DNA of 36,330 nt. Source: Fibrobacter sp. Lineage in GTDB: Bacteria; Fibrobacterota; Chitinivibrionia; Chitinivibrionales; Chitinispirillaceae. The position numbers were made by a program, and so were the translations under genes. How positions within the stretch are numbered: position 1 is the first letter of the stretch; each line of letters opens with the position of its first letter. The stretch is taken from assembly GCA_012515615.1 (NCBI GenBank), contig JAAYYB010000156.1:1-36330 (forward strand). The letters run 5' to 3'. A model generated the notes under the pieces. The model saw only the letters and a program-made list of their open reading frames with translations, had not been told where the DNA came from and ran no database searches. Below, in pieces: positions 1 through 7,721 of the stretch.

Positions 1-1526
1 AACATTGAAGGCAGTGTCACCGCGGTACATGTAAAGAGGTTCTGAAACAGGATGTTTCCTGCAAACAGTACCGGGATCCTGTTTTTGAGCAGGTAAACGG
101 GTATGGCCACTGCGCAGCAAATCAGGGTAATCTTGACGATAGATAAAGCCAGTTTCACTGCCGGGCCGGCCTGACCGTACTTTCTGCACCACAACCCGTA
201 AAGCACAAGAAACTGTGCGGTCATGCCCAGAATCGCTGCTGCCGCTATGCCCTGCGGGCCCATCTCTTTACTGAACGCGATATAAAGGGGAATGCTCAGA
301 ATCGATGTTGTTGTTGTGATAATAAGAGGAACTATGGTGTTCTGGGTTGCGTAAAAAGAACGGGAAACAATCATCGATGCAGAGAAGGCAAAGGATCCGA
401 TAAGGTAAATCGAGAAGACGGACGCGGTTTCCAGAGTTGACTGATGGTCAAATTTGCCTCTTTCAAAGAGAATAGAAATTATCTGTTCAGAAAGAAGCAG
501 CATAAAAATTGAGATGGGAATCAGGTAAATGGCTATCTTTGTCAAAACAGAATTGAGCATTTCTGTCATTTTTCCAAACTGCTGTTCTGCGGCCATCTTT
601 GTGATAAATGGATAAAAGGCCATCCCGGATGCCTGTCCGAACACCGCTACTACTATCATTGTGGTACGCAGTGCGTAGTTGATGCTCGATGTGGCGCCTT
701 CAGAAAGAAATGACCCGAAAAAGCGGAAGAAAATCTCATTTGAAAAGGTCATGCCCAGACCCAGAACAAGAGGCAGGGTGAGCTTGACATATTTGATCAG
801 GTCGGGATCTGAGAAATTGAACCTGAAGTGAAATTTCATGCCGGATTTCATCGCCCCGGGAATCTGTATGGCGACATTGCCGGCAAATGCCCCGATCAGT
901 ACCCCCCACGCAAAACCCTCAATACCCATGATGGGGCCTAGAAACAGGCCGCCCAGGATAATTCCCAGATTGTAGCAGAGAGGGGCCATTGCAGGAAGAA
1001 AGAACCTGTGCTCCGCCATCTGTACCGCACTGAAAAAGGCGCCCCAGTAAAAGAAAAGCTGTGCGGGGAGTATTATGCGCGTCAGCCGTACCGTAAGACT
1101 GAGGTGGGCAGGATCTGAAATATGCTTTCCCATCAGTCCTAAAATAGAGGGCGTAAAGATAATAGCCAGAGGAATAAATACAGCAAACAGAGCGCTGCCC
1201 ACAGAGAGGAGGTTTGAAAAAGATCTCCATGCCTGATCTCTCTGACCCCTGATCAGGTATTGCTGGAAAATGGGAATAAAAGTAACCGAGAGAAAGCCGC
1301 CGGCAAGAAAATGGTTCAGAAGCTCCGGGATAAGGAATGCCGTGACATAGGCATCCATCTGGTAGCTTGTTCCGCCAAATCCGGCCAGAACCTGTTCACG
1401 AATCAGTCCGGCGACGCGGCTCAGAAGTACCGAGCCCATCATGATTGCCGTGGCAATGGTAAGAGATCGGGCCTGAGATTTTTTTTCGCCGGCTGCAGTT
1501 GAATTCTGCAGTGATGCTGTAGACAT
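1..1526 (-). CDS. murJ: Lipid II flippase MurJ (MviN family), C-terminus cut by the window edge
   Basis: Reading the minus strand from the ATG at 1526 gives 508 open codons that run off the window edge without a stop. The protein is strongly hydrophobic, with many alternating membrane segments. The N-terminal signature SRVAGLIREQVLAGFGG followed by AYVTAFLIPELLNHFLAGG is characteristic of MurJ/MviN, which flips lipid II across the inner membrane for peptidoglycan synthesis (family knowledge). MurJ proteins are usually about 510-550 residues, so only a short tail is missing. The start is the first Met before the conserved region; no strong Shine-Dalgarno is visible before it. It is divergent from the serpin gene. 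A broader MOP-superfamily polysaccharide flippase is the alternative, but the N-terminal motif favours MurJ. Confidence 0.9.
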   Translation of the reverse strand, partial: MSTASLQNSTAAGEKKSQARSLTIATAIMMGSVLLSRVAGLIREQVLAGFGGTSYQMDAYVTAFLIPELLNHFLAGGFLSVTFIPIFQQYLIRGQRDQAWRSFSNLLSVGSALFAVFIPLAIIFTPSILGLMGKHISDPAHLSLTVRLTRIILPAQLFFYWGAFFSAVQMAEHRFFLPAMAPLCYNLGIILGGLFLGPIMGIEGFAWGVLIGAFAGNVAIQIPGAMKSGMKFHFRFNFSDPDLIKYVKLTLPLVLGLGMTFSNEIFFRFFGSFLSEGATSSINYALRTTMIVVAVFGQASGMAFYPFITKMAAEQQFGKMTEMLNSVLTKIAIYLIPISIFMLLLSEQIISILFERGKFDHQSTLETASVFSIYLIGSFAFSASMIVSRSFYATQNTIVPLIITTTTSILSIPLYIAFSKEMGPQGIAAAAILGMTAQFLVLYGLWCRKYGQAGPAVKLALSIVKITLICCAVAIPVYLLKNRIPVLFAGNILFQNLFTCTAVTLPSM

Positions 1527-1837
1527 ACTGTTAAAACTACTGCTTGCGGCTTAAAAAGTGAAGAGGGGGATAGAGCCCGGGGAGCTTGAGATAAAAATTC
1601 CCCTCATATAAAGATCAACGCTCTTAGTGCTTCCTAAATCGGGATGATCTAACAATTTAAATAGATAGGTAAAATCACCTATTTCCCCTAATTTCATGTA
1701 GTTAAATAATAATTCACCGCTTCCATTTACTGGAAGCAAATTAATGTATCTTCTATTCTCTTTTCTCTGTTTTGATGTTATATTGTTTTACAGAGGGTCA
1801 TTACGCACAAAAAATCATAATTAATGAAGGGGGCAGT
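1527..1837. other. Divergent intergenic region murJ / serpin
   Basis: This stretch separates the divergent murJ and serpin starts. It carries one copy of a 17-nt sequence (1532-1548) found again at 5509-5525, and a small inverted repeat (CTTCCA/TGGAAG, about 1720-1736). A 62-codon open frame on the minus strand (1739-1551, TTG start) ends 24 nt before murJ, but it has no Shine-Dalgarno and no recognisable domain, so I do not call it a gene. No clear sigma70 promoter is seen. Confidence 0.5.
1532..1548. repeat. 17-nt dispersed repeat, copy 1
   Basis: The sequence TAAAACTACTGCTTGCG occurs here just upstream of murJ and again exactly at 5509-5525. Both copies lie in intergenic DNA. A shared 17-mer 4 kb apart is unlikely by chance. 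It may be a binding site or the remnant of a dispersed repeat; nothing in the sequence decides which. Confidence 0.55.
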
Positions 1838-3175
1838 ATGAGGTGTCAGAGATTATTGCTGGTGATCATTGCCGGATTCATTGCCGGTTGTTCGAACAAT
1901 CCGGTATCGCAAAACGATAATAGCACTGATAAACCCAAATTTGCGGTAGCTAAATCGGAATTTGCCTCCAGGGTGGCTGTTTCTCCCACGGATTCACGAA
2001 TCGCCACGCAAGCCGCTTCAAATAATGAATTTGCCGTTAAAATGTATGCGCAGCTTGTGTCCGGTGATGAAAAGGATAATAACATTTTCTTTTCTCCGTT
2101 CAGTATTGTAAGTGCTCTGGGGATGGCTGGAGCGGGGGCAAAAGGGCTCACCGATGAGCAGATCAGGGCGGCTTTAGAGGTCAGTTTACCCGGGGATGAT
2201 TTTCATGCGGCTCTTAACGGTATAGATCAAAGTATCGAATCCCATGCTTCATCTGTAGAGAATCTCCAGATAAACAATGTCAACAGTATCTGGGCCCAGA
2301 AAGGCGAGGGGTTCAAGCTTAAGATAGGTTACCTTGACAGGCTTGCAACGCATTACGACGCAGGTGTCAATCTTCTGGATTTTATCACCGAGCCTGAACC
2401 GTCGAGAATTATAATCAACGACTGGGTGAGTGAGCAGACTAAGGACCGGATCAACGATCTCATTCCGGCCGGGGGAATCACATCTCTTACCCGGGTGGTT
2501 CTTACAAACGCGATCTATTTTCTTGCCGACTGGAAGGTAAAATTTGATGCGTCAAAAACTGAGCAAAAGACTTTTACGCGTAAAGATGGATCCGGGGTTA
2601 CGGTTCCCATGATGACGCTTGAAGATATAAACAGCGAGCCCGGCAATGCGCTCAAGCTTCTGTATGGAAGAGTCGACAGCGTCAGAATACTTGAACTTCC
2701 ATACTGTGGAGATCGTCTGGTAATGGATTTCCTTCTTCCGGACCCGGGAGCATTTGACTATTTCGAGAGTAAATTGACAAAACAGGCAGTTGAAGAGCTT
2801 GTAAAGAGCCTTGATTCGGTTTCTCTGCCTCCGGTCCGGATTCCCAGGTTTGAGTTTACTTCAGGGTCAATTTCACTAAAAGACGCCTTTCTGGCTCTTG
2901 GCATGGAAGTACCCTTCAGCAGTATGGAGGCCGATTTTTCCGGTATGAGCGACACCTATCTTTATATAGGTGATATCGTACATAAGGCATTTATCAAGAT
3001 TGATGAAAACGGTACTGAAGCCGCGGCTGCGACAGCAGTATTGATGGAGGCGACTTCCGTCTCAGCGCCGAAAATCTTTGTCGCGGATCGTCCATTTGTA
3101 TATCTGATCCGCGATACTCAGACCAACACCATTCTTTTTATGGGACGTGTCCTTGACCCATCAATAACAGAGTGA
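1838..3175 (+). CDS. Serpin-family protease inhibitor, predicted lipoprotein
   Basis: The 445-residue product starts at ATG 1838, preceded by a GAAGGGGG Shine-Dalgarno; an in-frame upstream extension to 1772 lacks one. A lipoprotein signal (MRCQRLLLVIIAGFIAGC, lipobox IAGC) suggests outer-membrane anchoring. Serpin hallmarks are FFSPFSIVSALGMAGAGAKG near residue 90, NAIYFLADW in the breach strand, the reactive-loop hinge GTEAAAATA at residues 392-400 and FVADRPFVYLIRD near the C-terminus. The canonical small-residue hinge implies a working inhibitor that traps a target protease by loop insertion. Alignment of the hinge by eye to antithrombin puts P1-P1' near Thr406-Ser407. It is the first gene of a tight cluster, and a terminator-like hairpin lies just past its stop. 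Its target is unknown; protecting surface enzymes from foreign proteases is a reasonable inference. Confidence 0.93.
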   Translation: MRCQRLLLVIIAGFIAGCSNNPVSQNDNSTDKPKFAVAKSEFASRVAVSPTDSRIATQAASNNEFAVKMYAQLVSGDEKDNNIFFSPFSIVSALGMAGAGAKGLTDEQIRAALEVSLPGDDFHAALNGIDQSIESHASSVENLQINNVNSIWAQKGEGFKLKIGYLDRLATHYDAGVNLLDFITEPEPSRIIINDWVSEQTKDRINDLIPAGGITSLTRVVLTNAIYFLADWKVKFDASKTEQKTFTRKDGSGVTVPMMTLEDINSEPGNALKLLYGRVDSVRILELPYCGDRLVMDFLLPDPGAFDYFESKLTKQAVEELVKSLDSVSLPPVRIPRFEFTSGSISLKDAFLALGMEVPFSSMEADFSGMSDTYLYIGDIVHKAFIKIDENGTEAAAATAVLMEATSVSAPKIFVADRPFVYLIRDTQTNTILFMGRVLDPSITE

Positions 3176-3183
3176 GGTCAGTA

Positions 3184-3795
3184 ATGAAAACCGGGCTTGT
3201 GATTTTCCCCCGCCGGATACGGCGGGGCTTTTTTGCTTTTATAATGTTGATTATAACAATAGCCCGCTCAGCACCAAATGTCGAATTTACCCTTACTCGC
3301 AATGGTTCCATCTGCAGAGTGAAAATTTACGGAAAATCAATAGGGACAATCAAAAGTGGTGAGATTGTTTGCCAGTATACACCGCTGCTGGATATCGATG
3401 AAGCCCTGGTGTACTCACCGCTCGCATCACTTATTGTCGGCGCTTCTATTGACAGGATAAATTACCGGGTGAGACTGGCTCTGAACACGACGGCAAATTT
3501 ATCTATTGAAAATTGCGAACTGGTAGTGATTGATTTGAAACTGTCGGGATCAGAGAAGGAACCCTTTTTTACGGTTTCGGGCGCATCGTTTACTGATCCA
3601 CAGGGAAAGAAGACGGATGTTGAAATTATTCCGGTGGGCATTAAGCCGAAACATCCGGTTGTAAAGGCGAAAAGGGAAAGTAAAACCGAAACATACTTTC
3701 TGTTAAACGGAGCAGTGATTGGGAAATCCCGCGCTGATATGCTGCATACCCCGAACGGTCATCGCGATATTTATCTGAGGGTAGTGAAAAGGTAG
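3184..3795 (+). CDS. Secreted protein of unknown function
   Basis: About 203 residues from ATG 3184, which has GAGG six bases upstream; an in-frame GTG at 3172 overlaps the serpin stop. The N-terminus (MKTGLVIFPRRIRRG then FFAFIMLIITIARSA) looks like a signal peptide with a basic n-region and a hydrophobic core. The mature part is beta-rich with no domain I recognise. It lies between the serpin and a TIGR02147 gene (2-nt gap to the latter), suggesting co-expression. Oddly, the codons for residues 9-17 form a textbook intrinsic terminator (3208-3234). Either the hairpin is used for attenuation, or translation starts further down, for example ATG 3244, which leaves only a very short hydrophobic leader. 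Confidence 0.65.
   Translation: MKTGLVIFPRRIRRGFFAFIMLIITIARSAPNVEFTLTRNGSICRVKIYGKSIGTIKSGEIVCQYTPLLDIDEALVYSPLASLIVGASIDRINYRVRLALNTTANLSIENCELVVIDLKLSGSEKEPFFTVSGASFTDPQGKKTDVEIIPVGIKPKHPVVKAKRESKTETYFLLNGAVIGKSRADMLHTPNGHRDIYLRVVKR
3208..3234 (+). terminator. Intrinsic-terminator-shaped hairpin inside the start of a coding region
   Basis: CCCCGCCG (3208-3215), GATA loop, CGGCGGGG (3220-3227), then C and six T. This is an 8-bp, nearly all G:C stem with a U-tract, located 33 nt after the serpin stop. It overlaps the signal-peptide codons of the next open frame. It probably ends or attenuates the serpin transcript. Confidence 0.75.
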
Positions 3796-3797
3796 AG

Positions 3798-4622
3798 ATG
3801 GATTCTATATACGCATATACCGATTACCGGGAATATCTCAGGGATTTTCTTTTTGAGAAGAAAAAGAAAAATCCGGGATATTCATCACGTTGCGCGGCTG
3901 AAAAATGCGGAATTCCCTCCGGTAGTTTCACAAGAATTCTCAACGGAACCCGCGGCATCGGGCCATCCGCTCTGCCTAAAATAATCACCTGGTTGGGCTT
4001 ACGGAGCAGGGAGGAGTCGTACTTTCGATTGCTGCTGCGTTTTGCACAGTGCGGGGACAGTTTTCAAAAGGAAAAAATTTATTGTGAGCTTTCCCTGTTT
4101 CGAAATCAGATGCGCCACTGCATCCCGGAGGAGAAGTTTCATTTTTTTGAGCAGTGGTATTATGTGGCGCTGTATGAACTTGTTAAAATTGTCCCTGATA
4201 TATCCGACCCGGCTGAACTTGGCGCTATGCTTGAGCCTGTGGTGAGTGCATCAAAGGTTCAGTGTGCTATAGATGTTCTTTTAAATGCCGGATTTATACA
4301 AAAGACAGATAACGGGTTTACTGCGGCGGGAAATTTTCTCTCGACCGGTGACCGCTGGGAGAGTGCCGCCATTGAGTCATTTCAGAAAAGTATGGCGAAC
4401 CTGGGAGCTGAAGCGCTGGCGAGGTTTTCCAAAGATAAAAGGGATATTTCGACTCTTTCGGTGAGTCTTAGTGAAGAAAATTTCAGAGAAGTCACGAAAA
4501 TTATCCGTGAAGCACGCGAAAAAATCAGGGAGATCGAAAACAGCGAAGTCTCACCCGAAAAGGTATACCAGATAAATTTTCAGGTATTTCCACTATCTAC
4601 AAAACCTTTAGAGGCTAAATAA
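3798..4622 (+). CDS. TIGR02147-family putative regulator
   Basis: 274 residues. The opening (YTDYREYLRDFLFEKKKK, then SSRCAAEKCGIPSGSFTRI near residues 32-50) is typical of the TIGR02147/DUF4423 family, which is expanded in Fibrobacter. The N-terminal third reads as a helix-turn-helix-like DNA-binding segment (family knowledge plus pattern); the remainder is helical. It starts 2 nt after the preceding stop, and its own stop overlaps the ATG of the next lipoprotein gene by one base (TAATG), so the two are translationally coupled. No signal peptide or membrane segment is seen, so it is cytoplasmic. Its role is not established; a local regulator of the adjacent exported proteins is an inference from context. 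Confidence 0.85.
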   Translation: MDSIYAYTDYREYLRDFLFEKKKKNPGYSSRCAAEKCGIPSGSFTRILNGTRGIGPSALPKIITWLGLRSREESYFRLLLRFAQCGDSFQKEKIYCELSLFRNQMRHCIPEEKFHFFEQWYYVALYELVKIVPDISDPAELGAMLEPVVSASKVQCAIDVLLNAGFIQKTDNGFTAAGNFLSTGDRWESAAIESFQKSMANLGAEALARFSKDKRDISTLSVSLSEENFREVTKIIREAREKIREIENSEVSPEKVYQINFQVFPLSTKPLEAK

Positions 4623-5254
4623 TGAGACCGATTGAAACCTGTATCGCAATCGTTATTGCAATTCTTTTATCAATGATGGTATCGTGTGGTGTCCAGACTG
4701 CCGGGGTGGAAACAACCAATGGTGCAATCGTTGTTGTAAGCGAGGCCGGTATTGAAGGTACAACTCCTCCCTTTGCAACCGTTTACCTCTTTGATACCTG
4801 CTATATACCCTATATAGATACCGGCATTGGAATAGCCGTTTCCTCCGATGAAAACGGATATTTCTCACTAAGCAAAATGCCTTTAAAGGCTTTCAACATA
4901 GGAATCTTTGACAATGAGAACAAGCTCGGGGCCATTATGACGATTGGAACCGGAAGTAAAGAGCATAGATCGGAACTGAAGGCATCCGGAAAGTTAAGGG
5001 GAGAAGTTGAATCCTCGGCTCAGGGCCCGATTCTTGTATATATCAGCGGCAATGGTTATTACACTCTCCTTAAAGGTGAGGGTGAGTTTCTATTCAACTC
5101 CCTGCCGCCCTCATTGTACACTGTTGAGGCTGCTCTTTTAAAAACATCAGCCGATGGCGAAAAACCCCGGATAGTATCGATGAGTGGAAAAATTCGTGTA
5201 AATGTCTATTCGGGCCAGACAACCGAAATGACGGAAAAGATGGTCATTCCATAG
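4622..5254 (+). CDS. Lipoprotein with carboxypeptidase-regulatory-like beta domains
   Basis: 210 residues with a lipoprotein signal peptide ending in MMVSC (Cys22). The mature part contains two beta-sandwich-like segments (ending near FSLSKMPLKAFNIGIFDN and FLFNSLPPSLYTVEAALL) in the style of carboxypeptidase regulatory-like (CarboxypepD_reg) repeats: a default value, 'DENGYFSLSKMP', then a hydrophobic strand. The start codon overlaps the TIGR02147 stop by one base. It is the last gene of the cluster; no terminator is obvious after it. It is probably an envelope structural or sensing protein partnered with the upstream regulator (inference). Confidence 0.75.
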   Translation: MRPIETCIAIVIAILLSMMVSCGVQTAGVETTNGAIVVVSEAGIEGTTPPFATVYLFDTCYIPYIDTGIGIAVSSDENGYFSLSKMPLKAFNIGIFDNENKLGAIMTIGTGSKEHRSELKASGKLRGEVESSAQGPILVYISGNGYYTLLKGEGEFLFNSLPPSLYTVEAALLKTSADGEKPRIVSMSGKIRVNVYSGQTTEMTEKMVIP

Positions 5255-5364
5255 CAGATTGGTTAACATCGATCAAAATGTCCACTGCTGTGAGCACTTT
5301 CAGACATTTCTCTTACGGTTGGATTCAAATGTAAGATTCTAAACATCATAAGGGTACCTTGTGT

Positions 5365-5462
5365 CCGGCCGCGAATTCTACTGCGCTCCCGTTTCACTCA
5401 ATCGATGGATCACAGCGGATTCGCCCTCTTTCGTGTGCCTGGCGCAGCGAATTCTCGCCCGG
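5365..5462. repeat. Imperfect inverted repeat with ~22-nt GC-rich arms
   Basis: The left arm (5365-5386, CCGGCCGCGAATTCTACTGC...) is mirrored by the right arm (5442-5462, GCGCAGCGAATTCTCGCCC...); aligned as inverted complements they share GCGCAG, GAATTC and CCGG blocks. The 55-nt interior holds a third related block (CAGCGGATTCGCCC). It is more GC-rich than its flanks. It looks like a palindromic intergenic repeat element. Confidence 0.5.
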
Positions 5463-5508
5463 CCTGGTTTGAAAACTGAGTATTCAGAGGTAACCATAAG
5501 AACATAAC

Positions 5509-5525
5509 TAAAACTACTGCTTGCG
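5509..5525. repeat. 17-nt dispersed repeat, copy 2
   Basis: Exact second copy of TAAAACTACTGCTTGCG (see 1532-1548), same orientation, intergenic. Confidence 0.55.
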
Positions 5526-5587
5526 ACCGAAATGGTTAAGAGGGTTAACCGCAAGAGAAAGTTATGCCTGGAGGATTAAACGGCAGT

Positions 5588-5624
5588 AAATAAAAAGAGG
5601 CTTACGGATTAAACCGTAAACCTC
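5588..5624 (-). terminator. Intrinsic terminator of the HTH gene
   Basis: On the minus strand: GAGGTTTACGG, loop TTTAAT, CCGTAAGCCTC, then TTTTTATTT. The stem is 10 paired bases with one mismatch and ends in a U-tract, 23 nt past the stop of the HTH gene. Confidence 0.85.
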
Positions 5625-5646
5625 ATCAATTACAAAATAAAAGAAA

Positions 5647-5943
5647 CTATTTTTTCTTTTTCTTGCTCTTTGGCTTCCTCTTAGATTCATTAATGATGCG
5701 GTAAGTCTGAGAGATTGAAAGCTTGAACTTTTTTGCGATAGCGGTTCCGGAAGTACCGTTCTGGTAAAGATCAACTATATCAGCATTTCTCTGGGGATTG
5801 TTTACCAGAGAAGAGTCGATACCGTGTTTTTTGCGGAGCTGATGAACTGCCTGTCTTGTGATCCCGAACTGCTCACCTATTGCTGCATCAGTTTTGAACT
5901 TCTTCTGGAGTTTCAAGAGCTGAACTTTGGTGATTCTTGCCAT
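5647..5943 (-). CDS. Small double helix-turn-helix DNA-binding protein
   Basis: 98 residues, start ATG 5943 behind a strong GAGAGGAGT ribosome site. Two HTH-like units are visible: AAIGEQFGITRQAVHQLRKK (about residues 20-39) and SGTAIAKKFKLSISQTYRII (about 65-84). The protein ends in a lysine run (KPKSKKKKK) likely to bind nucleic acid non-specifically. It is a single-gene unit with its own terminator, divergent from the GIY-YIG gene across about 295 nt that hold no other gene. The fold resembles Hin/resolvase-type or sigma4-like HTHs, but no catalytic domain is present. It may be a transcription factor or nucleoid-type protein; targets are unknown. Confidence 0.8.
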   Translation of the reverse strand: MARITKVQLLKLQKKFKTDAAIGEQFGITRQAVHQLRKKHGIDSSLVNNPQRNADIVDLYQNGTSGTAIAKKFKLSISQTYRIINESKRKPKSKKKKK

Positions 5944-6177
5944 TATGCACTACTCCTCTCGTAGAAAATGAAACAAAATGCCATATTGGCTTTAATTGCC
6001 TTAAGCCTATAGCTGAAGAGGGTGTTTGTGTAGTGTCAAAGATGAGGATTTATAGTGTGTTGATATTTAATATACTATTCTTTTGTGTCATTTGCAAGTA
6101 GAATCTTAACAAATTGTAATCTCGAACGTAATAATGTAATATCAGGAATGATTACCTTGTTCAAATTTGCTCTTGTG

Positions 6178-6225
6178 CCGGATTGAACAGGACGTTGCGC
6201 GTCAACTAATTTTCCTGTTTTCCGG
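6178..6225 (+). promoter_or_regulatory. Leader hairpin that could mask the ribosome site
   Basis: CCGGA (6178-6182) pairs with TCCGG (6221-6225) and AACAGGA (6186-6192) with TCCTGTT (6213-6219); inside the loop GTTG/CAAC form a second small stem. The right arm runs into the Shine-Dalgarno GGAGA (6224-6228) of the gene starting at 6239, so folding would partly hide it. Regulation is inferred from structure only. Confidence 0.45.
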
Positions 6226-6238
6226 AGATACTTAGAAA

Positions 6239-7654
6239 ATGCATGAGGAAATTGTAGCTTATCTGAGGGAGTGCCCCGAAGGTGTAACAAACACTGAAAT
6301 CGCGGTAAAATTCCTTAAAATTGCGAATCCGGGCAATCTTGCGGGTGCCGCAGTAAAAAGCATCCTTTCAAAGGATTGTCGGGTTTTTGAGGACTCAAAC
6401 GGGTTGTGGCATGCAAAAAATACCGCTCAAGCGTCTAATTCGCTTGCACTGCTGCCCCTGACCGGTGTTTACATTATAGGAACAAAGGATCGTTTGTATT
6501 ATTTGTCTCTATGGAACATACTGCCGGAACCATCTCTTAAGTGGGAAGCATGGACCAGGGACGCGCAATACCTTTCATATGATGACAGGCAAGTGTTTAA
6601 TATCGATTCTGAACCGGAAAACTGCCTGGACAGCGGGATGGTTTGTTCACAAATGGCAGAAGAGCTCCAGTCTCAGCTTCCGGTGTTTTTATCTTTTAAT
6701 GATGAAAACCTGGTAAGGTCTGTTTGCGCAAGGTATGGTGAAAACTTTACAGATGATTCTTTACTGGCAGGTGAACTTCTGAAAGCGGCCTCAATCCCGT
6801 TCTCCAGGCCTTTATCCCTCGATTCTCTTTCTGAAGCTGTAACAGGACAGCAGAGAACCACGGTGAGAATGCTTGCACGTGGGCAGCAGTTTTTGGAGTG
6901 CCTCTGTGAGCTTTTTACAATTTTGCGTCAAAAGGGCATTGAAACCAGGGAGGATCTCGAGAATAAAAACCGGGAGGAAAGAAGCAGGTACTTTGAGGGA
7001 AAAAAGTACTCGTTTGACGACATAAACTCATTGCCGTCAGTTCCGGGAGTATATGGATTTAAAGATTCTCAAGGGAAGTATCTCTATATCGGGAAGGCAA
7101 AAAATCTTAAAAGAAGAATGATGTGTTACTTCAGGGAAACGGAAGAGTCTCCCGAGAAAATTCAGAGTATCCGGAAAGAAAGTATGGAGATAGTAACTTA
7201 CCAGTGCGGGTCAGAACTGGAATGCCTTCTTTACGAGTACCGGTTGATCAGAAAACATAAACCCTCACTTAATAACAAAATAGAGATATCAGAAAGAAGC
7301 GGATCCTATACTCCAGTTGATGACTGTATCGTACTTTTACCCCATACTGATCAGGAGAAAGCGATGTCGTTCTGGTTCCGCAAGGATCAGAAAATTCAGA
7401 TAAAGCCACTGAATTTAAACTTGAATTCAGATGATCTCTTAACCAGAGAAATAGATGAATTTTTCCTCAAGGGAAAGTTGATTGCTGACAGCCAGGATTT
7501 CCCGGAACTGGAGATAGCCACCCGATGGGTCAAAAAATATCGGGACTCACTTACAATAGTGCCGGTCTCAAGGTTGGGCTCAGCAGAAGAGATCTCAGCA
7601 AATCTGATCAATTATCTGGGAGAGCTCAACGAAGGCAGGGAGCCGATACTTTAG
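6239..7654 (+). CDS. GIY-YIG (UvrC/Cho-like) nuclease with N-terminal winged helix and degenerate exonuclease-like domain
   Basis: 471 residues. The GIY-YIG domain spans about 257-350: LPSVPGVYGFKDSQGKYLYI, GKAKNLKRRM, then the ELECLLYEYRLIRKHKPSLN block with the metal-binding Glu and terminal Asn, as in the UvrC N-terminal domain and Cho. The UVR motif and the C-terminal RNase H and HhH domains of UvrC (about 600 residues) are absent, so this is not UvrC itself. Residues 1-60 read as a winged helix (EEIVAYLRECPEGVTNTEIA, ending in a D-x-R-F-like strand). Residues about 100-240 resemble a DnaQ-type exonuclease core (SFNDENLVRSVCARYG; DDSLLAGELL...SLDSLSEAV), but the catalytic acidic residues and the late His are not where expected. 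A structure-specific DNA incision role in repair is likely. The start has GGAGA 10 nt upstream. Confidence 0.8.
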   Translation: MHEEIVAYLRECPEGVTNTEIAVKFLKIANPGNLAGAAVKSILSKDCRVFEDSNGLWHAKNTAQASNSLALLPLTGVYIIGTKDRLYYLSLWNILPEPSLKWEAWTRDAQYLSYDDRQVFNIDSEPENCLDSGMVCSQMAEELQSQLPVFLSFNDENLVRSVCARYGENFTDDSLLAGELLKAASIPFSRPLSLDSLSEAVTGQQRTTVRMLARGQQFLECLCELFTILRQKGIETREDLENKNREERSRYFEGKKYSFDDINSLPSVPGVYGFKDSQGKYLYIGKAKNLKRRMMCYFRETEESPEKIQSIRKESMEIVTYQCGSELECLLYEYRLIRKHKPSLNNKIEISERSGSYTPVDDCIVLLPHTDQEKAMSFWFRKDQKIQIKPLNLNLNSDDLLTREIDEFFLKGKLIADSQDFPELEIATRWVKKYRDSLTIVPVSRLGSAEEISANLINYLGELNEGREPIL

Positions 7655-7721
7655 TTTTCCTCAATGGATTAGATTATTTTTATGTATATGTATTGAGTAA
7701 GATAAACCCGAAAGGTTCAAG

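Larger units (their letters stand above)
5255..5646. other. Convergent intergenic region with palindromic repeat and terminator
   Basis: 392 bases between the convergent lipoprotein and HTH genes. It contains an imperfect inverted-repeat element (5365-5462), the second copy of the 17-nt repeat (5509-5525) and the terminator of the minus-strand HTH gene (5588-5624). No gene is seen. Confidence 0.6.

Noticed and set aside
1551..1739. 62-codon minus-strand frame before murJ
   Set aside because: TTG start without ribosome site and no similarity I can recognise; kept only as a note in the intergenic entry.
5287..5302. TGTGA-GCACTT-TCAGA as a third CRP site
   Set aside because: One half-site is imperfect and it lies between convergent gene ends where no promoter is needed.
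6239..7654. Calling the GIY-YIG protein uvrC
   Set aside because: It lacks the UVR motif and the C-terminal RNase H and HhH domains and has a different N-terminus.
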